Below are positions 39,864 through 49,162 of a stretch of 64,000 nt of DNA, in pieces (the first letter of the stretch is position 1; each line of letters starts with the position of its first letter). The stretch is taken from contig CAMHSI010000002.1 in assembly GCA_946187775.1 (NCBI GenBank), positions 18,537 through 82,536 of the forward strand. Reading direction: 5' to 3'. The notes below the pieces were generated by a model. It saw only the letters and a list, made by a program, of their open reading frames with translations. It ran no database searches and was not told the origin of the DNA. This stretch comes from an uncultured Clostridia bacterium (GTDB taxonomy: Bacteria > Bacillota > Clostridia > Christensenellales > Aristaeellaceae). The position numbers and the translations under genes are program-made.

Positions 39864-41477
39864 TTAACCCCAGAGCTGGGTCAGGGCCGGAACCATCTGC
39901 TTTTTCCGGGAAACCAGCTTCGGGATGAAAACGCTGTTCTCGCCCATTTCCCGCAGGTCGAAGGCCTGCCGGATTTCTTCCCCGCCGCCCAGGAAAAGAA
40001 GCTCCGTTCCTTCCTTCAGCACGTCCGTAATCATCAGGAACACCATGTCCGCGCCGCGGTTCTTCCGGATCCGCTCCATTTCCTGAAGGAGCTCCTCCTT
40101 CCGGGCAACAAGGGAGCCGGAATCCATGGTGGTAATCTGGCTGATGATAATGTAATGATCGCTCAGGTTGAATTCCTTCAGGTCCGTTCCGATCAGCACC
40201 TCCGCGGACTTGTCCGGGGAGCTGGCGGAGAACACCTCCTGCCCCAGCTTTTCCAGGTCCAGTCCCGCGATCTTCGCCAGCCGCTCCGCCATCCGCCGGT
40301 CCCGGGGCGTCGTGGTGGGGGATTTGAACATGACCGTATCGCTTACGATGGCCGCCGCCATCAGGCCGGCCAGCTTTTCGCCGGGCATCACCCCGTTTTC
40401 CTGGAACATGGTGGCAATGATGGTGTTGGTGGAGCCCACCGGTTCGTTGCGCACGTAAACCGGATAACCCGTCTGCACGTCCGCCAGCCGGTGATGGTCC
40501 ACCACCGCCACCAGCTCCGCCTGCTCCAGTCCCGGAACGGACTGGCCCACCTCATTGTGGTCCACCAGCACGATCCGCTTCCGTTGCGGCTGCAGCAGGT
40601 GGTAGCGGCTCAGGGTTCCCGCCACCTTGCCCTGCCGGTCCAGGATCGGGTAGCTCCGGTGCCGGCTGGTCAGCATTGCTTCCTTCACATCGTCCAGGTA
40701 GTCGTCCAGGTGGAATCCCTGCACATCCTTCCGCCGGGCCACCCGGCCCACCGGCGTGGCCAGGTACAGCCACCGGGCCGCCCGCCACGCGTCCAGCGGC
40801 GTGGCAATCAGGCAGGTTTCGGAATGAATGCCCCGGTATTTTTCTCCCAGGCCGCTCCGGCAGAGAATCACGCACCGGATCTTTTTCTCCAGGGCGCGCT
40901 CAACGATCTCCGGCTGGTTTCCGCACAGGATAATGCTGTCCTGCCCGATGCCGTTCAGCGGATCCCCGGCTTCCGGCAGCGCAACGGCCACCTCGCCGGA
41001 AAGGCTCTCAAAAAGGTCCTCCTCGCTGTTCAGGATCCGCCCCTCCAGCGCCGACAGCACATTCAGGATCGGCGCGTCCTGCAGCACGGGGGTCTGGATG
41101 GCCTGCATGTCGTTCTGGGCAATGGCCGTCTCCGTAATCAGTCCGTAGAGGGTTTCATCCTCGTTGGTAATCGGCAGCACGCTCAGGTTCGGATGCTCCT
41201 GCAGCAGGTTCCAGGCGTAGCTCACCGGCACCCCCGCGGCCAGCCGCGGCGGCTTGTCGTATTCCACGTCCCGCACCTGCGTCCGCACGGAGGAGATCAT
41301 GGGCGGCGCCTCAAACCCGAACCGTTTGAGCAGGAACGCGGTCTCATCGTTCACAATTCCCAGCCGCACCGGGATATAGTCGTTCTCCCCCAGCATGTTG
41401 TACAGCGCCGCGTAGGAAATCGCGGCCACGATTGCGTCCGTATCCGGGTTCCGGTGTCCGCAGACATAGGTCGTCAT
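39864..41477 (-). CDS. ppaC: Putative manganese-dependent inorganic pyrophosphatase with CBS/DRTGG regulatory insert
   Basis: YVCGHRNPDTDAIVAAISYA, VDHNEVGQSVPG, DHHRLAD (DHH family); CBS-like inserts between the catalytic motifs. Confidence 0.9.
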   Translation of the reverse strand: MTTYVCGHRNPDTDAIVAAISYAALYNMLGENDYIPVRLGIVNDETAFLLKRFGFEAPPMISSVRTQVRDVEYDKPPRLAAGVPVSYAWNLLQEHPNLSVLPITNEDETLYGLITETAIAQNDMQAIQTPVLQDAPILNVLSALEGRILNSEEDLFESLSGEVAVALPEAGDPLNGIGQDSIILCGNQPEIVERALEKKIRCVILCRSGLGEKYRGIHSETCLIATPLDAWRAARWLYLATPVGRVARRKDVQGFHLDDYLDDVKEAMLTSRHRSYPILDRQGKVAGTLSRYHLLQPQRKRIVLVDHNEVGQSVPGLEQAELVAVVDHHRLADVQTGYPVYVRNEPVGSTNTIIATMFQENGVMPGEKLAGLMAAAIVSDTVMFKSPTTTPRDRRMAERLAKIAGLDLEKLGQEVFSASSPDKSAEVLIGTDLKEFNLSDHYIIISQITTMDSGSLVARKEELLQEMERIRKNRGADMVFLMITDVLKEGTELLFLGGGEEIRQAFDLREMGENSVFIPKLVSRKKQMVPALTQLWG

Positions 41478-41493
41478 GCTTTTTCCTCCCTGT

Positions 41494-42516
41494 TTACTCT
41501 CCGGTGCCGTATCCGTCCGGGTTCATGCTCTGCCATCTCCAGGTATCCGCGCACATCTCCTCAATCCCGTACTCCGCTTCCCAGCCCAGCTCTTCCCTGG
41601 CCTTTCCGGGGTCGCAGTAGCAGGTGGCGATGTCTCCGGCACGCGGAGGCTTGATCACATAGGGAATCTTCTTTCCGCAGGCCTTTTCAAAGGCGTGCAC
41701 CACCTCCAGCACGCTGTAGCCGTGCCCCGTGCCCAGGTTGTAAACCCGCACCGCGCTCTCCTCCCGGAACTTGTTCAGCGCCAGCACGTGCCCCCGGGCC
41801 AGGTCTGTCACGTGGATATAGTCCCGCACGCCGGTTCCGTCCGGCGTGTCGTAGGTATCCCCGAAAACCCCCAGCTCCGGCAGCCGGCCGATGGCCACCT
41901 GCGCCACGTAGGGCACCAGGTTGTTGGGAATTCCCTTGGGATCCTCGCCGATCCTGCCGCTCTTGTGCGCCCCGATGGGGTTGAAATACCGCAGCAGGAT
42001 GACGCTCCATTCCGGGTCCGAGGTCCGGATATCCGTCAGGATCTGCTCCAGCATCCACTTGGTCCATCCGTAGGGATTCGTGCACACGCCCTTGGGGCAT
42101 TCCTCGGTAATCGGAACAAAGGCCGGATCCCCGTAAACCGTGGCGGAGGAGCTGAAGATGATTTTCTTCACCCCGTGCCGGCGCATGGTATCCGTCAGCA
42201 CCAGCGTCCCGTTCAGGTTGTTTGTATAGTATTCAATGGGCTTGCGGACCGATTCCCCCACCGCCTTGTATCCCGCGAAATGAATCACCGCGTCAAAGCT
42301 GTGGGCGGAAAAAATTTTCTCCATGGCCTCCCGGTCCCCGATATCCGCCTGGTAAAAAACCGGCGTCTTTCCGGTGATCTCACCGATCCGGTCCACCGCC
42401 TTCCGGCTGGCGTTGTACAGGTTGTCCACGATCACCGTCTCGTGCCCCGCCTCCAGCAGCTCCACGCAGGTATGGCTTCCGATGTAGCCCGCGCCTCCCG
42501 TAACCAATATCCTCAT
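41494..42516 (-). CDS. galE: UDP-glucose 4-epimerase
   Basis: MRILVTGGAGYIGSHTCVELLEAGH, SSSATVYG, NPYGWTK. Confidence 0.95.
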   Translation of the reverse strand: MRILVTGGAGYIGSHTCVELLEAGHETVIVDNLYNASRKAVDRIGEITGKTPVFYQADIGDREAMEKIFSAHSFDAVIHFAGYKAVGESVRKPIEYYTNNLNGTLVLTDTMRRHGVKKIIFSSSATVYGDPAFVPITEECPKGVCTNPYGWTKWMLEQILTDIRTSDPEWSVILLRYFNPIGAHKSGRIGEDPKGIPNNLVPYVAQVAIGRLPELGVFGDTYDTPDGTGVRDYIHVTDLARGHVLALNKFREESAVRVYNLGTGHGYSVLEVVHAFEKACGKKIPYVIKPPRAGDIATCYCDPGKAREELGWEAEYGIEEMCADTWRWQSMNPDGYGTGE

Positions 42517-42610
42517 ATGCTTCCTCCCATGTCTCCGGTTTGAAATGATTCACGTTATTTTACCATGGTTCCGCCGAAAGAACAATTCCGGCGGCATAAA
42601 AGCTTTGCGG

Positions 42611-42638
42611 TTGAAGATTCGCCGGAATGGTGTAAAAT
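42611..42638 (+). promoter_or_regulatory. Promoter upstream of CHAP-like gene
   Basis: TTGAAG, 16-nt spacer, TAAAAT. Confidence 0.5.
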
Positions 42639-42688
42639 AGATGCCGCGCGGAGTCCCAAGACGCTCCCGCCGGAAAGGATTGTTCCCG

Positions 42689-43435
42689 ATGAAACGTTTT
42701 TGTTCCCTTTTGCTGCTTCTGGCGCTGCTGTGCGCCTCACTCCCGGCGTCCGCCGCATCCAAGGCTTCCCCGACGCCGCCTCCCGTGGAGCTGGAGGAAA
42801 CCGTCGTGGAGGAGATCCCTCCGGAAATTGAAAAGCTGCTGGAGATTGTCCATGCCGAGTGGGAGGAAACCGCCGGCAAAAACCTGAAGAAAAGGAACAA
42901 GTACACCCAGTGGTACAATAACTACGAATGGGAATGGTGCGCCGGTTTCGTTACCTGGTGCATGATGGAAGCCGGCATCCCCCAGGAGGATTACAGGACC
43001 ATTGAGGAAGGGGAAAAGCCCGGCCTGTATCACGCCACCGCCTCCGCTCCCGGAAAGATGGCCACCGGCTATTCCCGCATGTACCGTACCACCATGATCC
43101 CCCAAAAAGGCTTCGTTGTCGTTTACGGCAGCAAAAACAGCGGCAGCTTCTGGCATGTGGGCTTCGTTTATGATGTGGAAAAGCTCAGCGACGGACGGTA
43201 CCGCCTGACCACCATCGAAGGAAACGTCAATAAGTACAGCGTCGGCATGTTTGTCCGCGACTATGATCCCCATACCGCGAAAAAGCCCGGCAACCTTACA
43301 CTGGTTCCCAAGGAAGAGCGGGATCGGGAGGAGACAAAGAATTTCTCCTATAAGTACACCTACAATGACAAAGGCATGTATGTAAACATGTTCCTGATGC
43401 CCTGGATTCCGGCCGGGGATTCCGCCGGGAAATGA
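42689..43435 (+). CDS. Secreted CHAP-like amidase/peptidase domain protein
   Basis: Signal peptide MKRFCSLLLLLALLCASLPASAA; WEWCAGFVTWCMMEAGI Cys motif; WHVGFVYDV His region. Confidence 0.75.
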   Translation: MKRFCSLLLLLALLCASLPASAASKASPTPPPVELEETVVEEIPPEIEKLLEIVHAEWEETAGKNLKKRNKYTQWYNNYEWEWCAGFVTWCMMEAGIPQEDYRTIEEGEKPGLYHATASAPGKMATGYSRMYRTTMIPQKGFVVVYGSKNSGSFWHVGFVYDVEKLSDGRYRLTTIEGNVNKYSVGMFVRDYDPHTAKKPGNLTLVPKEERDREETKNFSYKYTYNDKGMYVNMFLMPWIPAGDSAGK

Positions 43436-43479
43436 ATGGCTTTCCCTTTCAGTTTTAAAGGCTTTGGAGGTTTTTTCGC

Positions 43480-44427
43480 ATGGATGTGAATATCGGCGCC
43501 TATCTGGCCGTGATGGGAGCCTGCGCGCTTTTCTCCTGCGCCCTCTTCGGCGTTTCCGCCCGGAACCGCCTGGGGTTTTCTTCCCGCAGGGCCCTTTCCC
43601 TGGGCGTTTGCACGCTCCTGCTGGGAACGGTCCTGTGTATTCTCTGCGCGAAGGTGCTCTTTTTCTTCTTCCGCTTTTCCTACCTGACCCGCAACCGGGG
43701 CGGGGAGTTCTGGCTCTCCCTCCGCACGGAGGAGCTCTCCTATTACGGCGGCGTGGCAGGCGTCTCCTTTGCCGTGATGCTGTGCGCCCGGCTGTTCCGC
43801 CTGAATGTCCGGGAAACCCTGAATGCTTTTGCCCCGGCGGGCGCCCTCATGGCCGCCGCCGCGCGCTTCGCGGAATATTTTCTCTATCCCACGGGAACCG
43901 GAGCCACCCTGGACCAGCCGCTCCCCTTCCCCCTGGCCCTCCGCATCGTCTATGATGAGGACTACTCGGAATACGTGCTGGCGGTCTTCATGCTGGAGGG
44001 AATCGTTTCCCTGGTTGTTTTCGTCCTTTCCCTCCTGCGGAAAAAGGAACCGCGCCGGTTCCTCCGTACCCTCGCCTGGCTCTGCATTCCGCAGATCCTG
44101 CTGGAGAGTCTGAGGTCCGACGCGATCAACTGGCTGCTGGTCCATGTGGAGCAGCTGCTCTGCTTCCTGTTTGTGCAGGGGGTCCTGGTCTGGTACGGAT
44201 GGAATGGAAACCGGAAATCCTTCTCCTCCTGGGTTCCCGCCCTGCTGGGGCTGCTGGTCTGCGGGGTGATTATTGCGGGAGAATTTGCCCTGGAAGGCAA
44301 AATCCTCCTGGGCGGCTCCATGATTCCCCGCTGGATCACCTACCTGGTGATGGTCTCCGCCCTGGCGGTCCTTGCCGCCGCGGAGCACCTGGGAAACCGG
44401 AACCTCTCCGCTCACTCCCCGGGATAA
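43480..44427 (+). CDS. Lgt-like (prolipoprotein diacylglyceryl transferase-related) multi-TM protein, divergent
   Basis: Polytopic; EELSYYGGVAG aligns with the Lgt xxLSFHGGLxG region and ARFAEYFL with the GRIGNF region, but key residues differ. Confidence 0.65.
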   Translation: MDVNIGAYLAVMGACALFSCALFGVSARNRLGFSSRRALSLGVCTLLLGTVLCILCAKVLFFFFRFSYLTRNRGGEFWLSLRTEELSYYGGVAGVSFAVMLCARLFRLNVRETLNAFAPAGALMAAAARFAEYFLYPTGTGATLDQPLPFPLALRIVYDEDYSEYVLAVFMLEGIVSLVVFVLSLLRKKEPRRFLRTLAWLCIPQILLESLRSDAINWLLVHVEQLLCFLFVQGVLVWYGWNGNRKSFSSWVPALLGLLVCGVIIAGEFALEGKILLGGSMIPRWITYLVMVSALAVLAAAEHLGNRNLSAHSPG

Positions 44428-45362
44428 GCGCTGGCGAAGTAGATAATGTCGTAAATGGTCCGGTCGTTCACTTCGTTCTGGTTCACCTGATGCTTCTGGA
44501 ATACAACCTGGCCGGAATTTCCCCCGTCCAGCACATAAACCGTCTTGCAGGGCGCGATGCTCATAACCAGGTCCCGCACCTGGGCCAGGTTCAGTCCGTA
44601 CCAGTTGGAAAACACAAGGTAGTGCAGGGGCTCGATCTGGGCGATGGCGATCCGGGCCGCCCAGTTCTGGGGCTGTGCGGTCAGGGGAGAGTGCTTCTCA
44701 TCCAGCACGTATTCATCCGGCACGGGCTCCCCGTCGATCACCAGCGCGGGACCGAACTGGAAAGCGTTGATCACTTTCTTTCCGTCGATCTCCTCCTTGT
44801 TCATTTCCGCAAGCTCCGGACCGCCCTGGCGGATATGGAAATTGCCGTCCTCGTCAATCAGCAGCATGTCCAGGTAATCCACCACCGTGTCCCGGTATAC
44901 AACGCCCTGCCGCAGGCAGTATTTGTTGCCCTCCTGTCCGTAATAGGAATTGCAGAAATCGCCGTCCACCGCCACAACGGCCTGCACCCTCTTGGCGATA
45001 TCCAGCGTCCTTTTCATAATTCCCCGGGTAAAATTGGCCGGATCCCCGGAAGCGGTCCTCAGCTGTGAGGGGTGCTTGATCTTCACATCCACATAGCAGT
45101 AATACACCCCGTGGGTGCCGTTGTCCTGGGGGTTGACCATGTTTTCCCTGAATTCGTGGAATTCCGCCCGGATCGTGGGATCCTCATAGCAGTTCCTGTC
45201 CTTCTTCCAGGAGGCGCCGGCGTCATACTTCATCCCGCCGCTCAGGTCGATGGGCAGCGTATATGTTTCCTCTCCCAGGGCCGCGCCGGCTCCCGCGCAC
45301 AGCAAAGCTGCCGCCGCCGCGCTGATTCCCCTGCGGATCCAGGTGTAAATCCTCTTTTTCAT
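44412..45362 (-). CDS. Secreted phosphodiester glycosidase (NAGPA) domain protein, copy 1
   Basis: Signal peptide; VVAVDGDFCNSYYG, DMLLIDEDGNFHIRQGG, VYVLDGGNSGQVVF typical of NAGPA/exopolysaccharide phosphodiester glycosidases. Confidence 0.85.
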   Translation of the reverse strand: MKKRIYTWIRRGISAAAAALLCAGAGAALGEETYTLPIDLSGGMKYDAGASWKKDRNCYEDPTIRAEFHEFRENMVNPQDNGTHGVYYCYVDVKIKHPSQLRTASGDPANFTRGIMKRTLDIAKRVQAVVAVDGDFCNSYYGQEGNKYCLRQGVVYRDTVVDYLDMLLIDEDGNFHIRQGGPELAEMNKEEIDGKKVINAFQFGPALVIDGEPVPDEYVLDEKHSPLTAQPQNWAARIAIAQIEPLHYLVFSNWYGLNLAQVRDLVMSIAPCKTVYVLDGGNSGQVVFQKHQVNQNEVNDRTIYDIIYFASAYPGE

Positions 45363-45530
45363 TGCGTTCCCTCCGGTCTTGCTTTCACGGTATCATTATA
45401 CAGGAGGAACCCCGGATGGGCAAGAACAACCGCCCCCGCGGCCCGGGGCCGGGCCGGAGGAGCCCCCGTCCCATGGGAAATCCGGTCGTTTTTCGTGCCG
45501 AAAACGTTTGTATGCACAATTTCGAAAACA

Positions 45531-45539
45531 TGCTATAAT
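45531..45539 (+). promoter_or_regulatory. Extended -10 promoter of the ligase-ACP-AONS gene
   Basis: TGCTATAAT, preceded by a CGAAAAC direct repeat. Confidence 0.5.
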
Positions 45540-45646
45540 GAAGTGATGCGGCCGCGTCGGGGATGATTGTTTTTTATACGTCCTTATTGTTCTCCCCCGC
45601 CTCCCGCAGGACAAACGCTCACTGACTTTTCGGAAGGAGAACGAAC

Positions 45647-48600
45647 ATGAGCAATACGGATATTCTGCAGGTCGCCTCCCGCCTGGAGGAGGATCGGCGT
45701 TTTCCCGTCCTGTTTGATATTCTGCGGGACTATGGAGACACGCCGGCTGCCGTCTGGCTGAAAGGGGACAAGGAGCTTTCCCTTTCCTTCGCGGAAATGA
45801 CCCGCCGCGCCGATGACTACGCCGCCTACCTGAAGGAGAACACTCCGGAGGGCGGCTGGATCGCCATCGCTGTGGACACCTGCCCCAACTGGCAGTCCCT
45901 GTTCTGGGGCGTCATCCGCTCCGGCCACAATGCCCTGCTGCTGGATGCTTCCGCGGCGGACAGCATGGTCCAGGGCCTCCTGGAGGAGGCCGGCTGCAAG
46001 GTCATTATCTCCCGCAAACCCCGGGGCCTTACCGGTGACATTCACCAGCTTGATTACCGCGCCGTGGCGGACGCGCCCCGCACCATCGGCTTCACCCCCG
46101 TCTGGGGCGAGTATGTCGCCATGTGCACCAGCGGCACCACCGGCCGCAGCCGCATCTTTGCCTATTCCGGCGCCGCCGTGTGCGAGCAGGCCCTCGCCAC
46201 CGTCCAGATCCACCGGGAAAACAAGCGCATCATCCGGGAGGATAACCGCGGCCGCCGGGCCCTGGCCTTCCTGCCCTTCCATCACGTGCTCGGCTTCATG
46301 GCCAATGTGATCCTTGTTCCCTTCTGCGGTGCCACCAACATCTACCTGCCGGACCGCACCCCCAATTCCATCATCAACGTCTGCCGCCACTTCCCGCCCC
46401 ACCTGCTGATCGTGGTGCCGCTGGTAGGCAACAACCTGGTCAAATCCCTGAAGAAAAACGTCCGGAAGGAAAAGCCCGTCCGCCGCTGGCTGTTCAGGGC
46501 CTCCTCCGCGCTTTCCCTGGGAGCCCAGTATATTTCTCCCTCCTTCGGTCTCCGCCTGGCGGAAAAGCGGCTCTTCGCCGCCATTGACTCGAAGCTCCTG
46601 GGAACCGAGGTGGACGTGGTCATCCTCGGCGGAAGCCATACGCCCCAGGAAACCCTGCGTTCCCTGAACGCCCTGGGATACTATACCGTCAACGGCTTCG
46701 GCATGACCGAAACCGCCATCGACGGCTTTGAAACCTCCCTCAGCCTGCGCCGGCGGCTGAACGGCTCCGTGGGCGCCTCCCTGGGTTCCGCCGAATACCG
46801 CATCGCCGGTGAAGGCGGCAGCGATACCGGGGAGCTGCAGATCCGGGGCGCCGGCATCCATTCCGGCCGGGTGGTCCGGGGCGAGGTGCTTCCCCCCGAC
46901 ACGCTGGACGGCGGCTGGTTCCCCACCGGGGACGTGGCCCGCATGGATTCCGACGGCCGCGTCTTCATCAAGGGCCGCCTGAAGGACGTGATCATCAACG
47001 AATCCGGGGAAAACGTCTATCCGGACGACCTGGAGGATTCCTTCTCCGCCCTCCCCGGCGTGGAGCAGCTCTGCGTCGTGGGCTTCCCCCGCAACAAGCG
47101 GGACAATAACGAGGACGTGGTCCTTGTTTTGAATGTGGGCGACAATTACACCGATAAGAATTACCTCAACACCCTGGCCGGCAAGGTGGCCGCCGTCAAT
47201 TCCCGCCTGCCCCTCTACGCCCAGCTGGACCGCACCCTGGTCACTCCCATGTCCCTTCCCCTGGTCAGCGGCATCAAGGTCAAGCGGATCGAGCTGAAGC
47301 GCCTTTATGAGGAAAAGGAACTGATCTACAAGGAGCTGGACCTCCGGGCCCAGAGCGCCGGGGCGGAGGTGGCCGTTTCCGAAAAGGCCCGCGCCAAGTC
47401 CGCCGTGCAGGATGAAATCCGCCGCAAGGTGCGGACCATGTACGCGGAAGCCCTGGATATCCCGGAGAAGGAAATCTCCGACAACGCCAATTTCATCGAG
47501 GACCTCCAGGGAGACAGCCTCCAGGTGCTGAGCATCGCCCTCAAGGCGGAGGAGGAATGGGGCATCACCATCCCCGCCGAGGAATACGGCCAGTGTGCCA
47601 CGGTGGAAAGCATGTCCCGGGTGGTTGAAAACCTGCTCAACGGCGGCTCCGATGCCGGCAAGCCCCGGGAACGCGTTCCCGTCCGGCCCATCACCCGTTT
47701 TGAGGACACCCCCGAATACCAGCATTTCCTCGAGCGGCAGAAGGCCCTCGTGGGCAACGGCGACAATCCCTACTTCGTCGCCCATGAGTCTCCCCTGCTG
47801 GATACCGGCATCGTGGACGGAAAGGAAATCCTTGAGTTCGGAAGCTACAACTACGTGGGCATGAGCGGACGCAAGGAGGTAAAAGAAGCCGCCAAGGCCG
47901 CCATCGACAAGTACGGCACCAGCGCCAGCGGCAGCCGCCTGCTGGCCGGCGAAAAACTGATCCATAAGGAGCTGGAAAAGGAGCTGGCGGACTGGAAGCA
48001 TACCGAGGACGCCATCGTCTGCGTCGGCGGTCACTCCACCAACGTCACCTTCGTGGGCAACTTCTGCGGGAAGAACGACCTGATCCTCTACGATGCCCTG
48101 GCCCACAATTCCATCGAGCAGGGCTGCAAGCTTTCCGACGCCACCTCCCGGCCCTTCCCCCACAGCGATGTGGCGGCCCTGGAAACCATCCTGAAAAGCC
48201 AGCGGGCCTATTATGAGAAGGTGCTCATCGTCATCGAAGGCGCTTACAGCATGGACGGCGATATCGCCCCCGTTCCCGACTTTGTCCGCGTCAAGAAGGA
48301 ATACGGCTGCTTCCTCATGGTGGATGAGGCCCACAGTGCCTGCGTCATCGGCGAGCACGGCGGCGGCGTGGATGAGTATTTCCACCTCGACGGAAACGAT
48401 ATTGATATCAAGTACGGAACCCTGTCCAAGGGACTGGGAACCTGCGGCGGTTACCTGGCCGGCAAAAAGTGCCTGATCGATTACCTGCGCTACAACCTGC
48501 CCGGTTTCGTCTTCTCCGTGGGTATTTCCCCGGCCCTGGCCGCCGGCTCCCTGGCCGCCATCCGCACCCTGCGCAGCCACCCCGAAATCATGGAGCACCT

Positions 48601-48916
48601 GCGCACCGCCATCCGCTCCTTCACGGAGAGCGCAAAGCGCCGCCACCTGGACATCTGCCTGGCGGGCGAAACCGCCGTGCTGCCCGTGCTGGTCGGCAAG
48701 GATGAGGATGCCTGGCTTCTCTCCAACGAGCTGAAAAAGCGGGGCGTCAGCGTGCCCCCGGCCATGTATCCCGCCGTTCCCAAGGGCAAGGCCCGCCTCC
48801 GCTTCTGCGTCATCAGCGAGCACAAGCCCGAGCAGATCGAGCGCGCCCTGGATATCCTGGAAAGTACCGCCGCGGAATTCGGCATTGAACTGCCGCGCCG
48901 CAGCTATGATTCGTGA
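45647..48916 (+). CDS. Trifunctional fusion: acyl-AMP ligase, acyl carrier protein, PLP-dependent alpha-oxoamine synthase
   Basis: Ligase motifs (CTSGTTGRSRIFAYSG, NGFGMTETAIDGFE, GRLKDVIINESGENVYPDDLE); ACP motif DLQGDSLQ (Ser624); AONS motifs (FGSYNYVGMSG, GTSASGSRLLAGE, VDEAHSACVIGEHG, KYGTLSKGLG with Lys928). Confidence 0.93.
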   Translation: MSNTDILQVASRLEEDRRFPVLFDILRDYGDTPAAVWLKGDKELSLSFAEMTRRADDYAAYLKENTPEGGWIAIAVDTCPNWQSLFWGVIRSGHNALLLDASAADSMVQGLLEEAGCKVIISRKPRGLTGDIHQLDYRAVADAPRTIGFTPVWGEYVAMCTSGTTGRSRIFAYSGAAVCEQALATVQIHRENKRIIREDNRGRRALAFLPFHHVLGFMANVILVPFCGATNIYLPDRTPNSIINVCRHFPPHLLIVVPLVGNNLVKSLKKNVRKEKPVRRWLFRASSALSLGAQYISPSFGLRLAEKRLFAAIDSKLLGTEVDVVILGGSHTPQETLRSLNALGYYTVNGFGMTETAIDGFETSLSLRRRLNGSVGASLGSAEYRIAGEGGSDTGELQIRGAGIHSGRVVRGEVLPPDTLDGGWFPTGDVARMDSDGRVFIKGRLKDVIINESGENVYPDDLEDSFSALPGVEQLCVVGFPRNKRDNNEDVVLVLNVGDNYTDKNYLNTLAGKVAAVNSRLPLYAQLDRTLVTPMSLPLVSGIKVKRIELKRLYEEKELIYKELDLRAQSAGAEVAVSEKARAKSAVQDEIRRKVRTMYAEALDIPEKEISDNANFIEDLQGDSLQVLSIALKAEEEWGITIPAEEYGQCATVESMSRVVENLLNGGSDAGKPRERVPVRPITRFEDTPEYQHFLERQKALVGNGDNPYFVAHESPLLDTGIVDGKEILEFGSYNYVGMSGRKEVKEAAKAAIDKYGTSASGSRLLAGEKLIHKELEKELADWKHTEDAIVCVGGHSTNVTFVGNFCGKNDLILYDALAHNSIEQGCKLSDATSRPFPHSDVAALETILKSQRAYYEKVLIVIEGAYSMDGDIAPVPDFVRVKKEYGCFLMVDEAHSACVIGEHGGGVDEYFHLDGNDIDIKYGTLSKGLGTCGGYLAGKKCLIDYLRYNLPGFVFSVGISPALAAGSLAAIRTLRSHPEIMEHLRTAIRSFTESAKRRHLDICLAGETAVLPVLVGKDEDAWLLSNELKKRGVSVPPAMYPAVPKGKARLRFCVISEHKPEQIERALDILESTAAEFGIELPRRSYDS

Positions 48917-48967
48917 GGCCTGCAGTCCCAAGGAATGCATGATTTTTCTGTGAAAGGAGCCTGATTT

Positions 48968-49105
48968 ATGGATACCGGAGTCATCATCGCCCTTGCCGTG
49001 GTTCTGTTTGTCGCCGTCTTTGCGGTGCTGATCTGCATTTTCTCCAGCGCCGCCGGCACCGTCAGCTCCATCAAGCAGACGAGGGACGAGGATTCTGAGG
49101 CGTAA
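48968..49105 (+). CDS. 45-aa single-TM small membrane protein
   Basis: MDTGVIIALAVVLFVAVFAVLICIFSSAAGTVSSIKQTRDEDSEA*, SD AAAGGAG upstream; absent from the ORF track because it is short. Confidence 0.7.
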   Translation: MDTGVIIALAVVLFVAVFAVLICIFSSAAGTVSSIKQTRDEDSEA

Positions 49106-49130
49106 GCCTCCCTCCCCGTCCGAAGCATGA

Positions 49131-49162
49131 AAACCTGCGTCAGAAAAAGGCGCAGGTTTTTT
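49131..49162 (+). terminator. Intrinsic terminator after the fusion gene/small protein
   Basis: AAACCTGCG / CGCAGGTTT stem followed by TTT. Confidence 0.75.
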
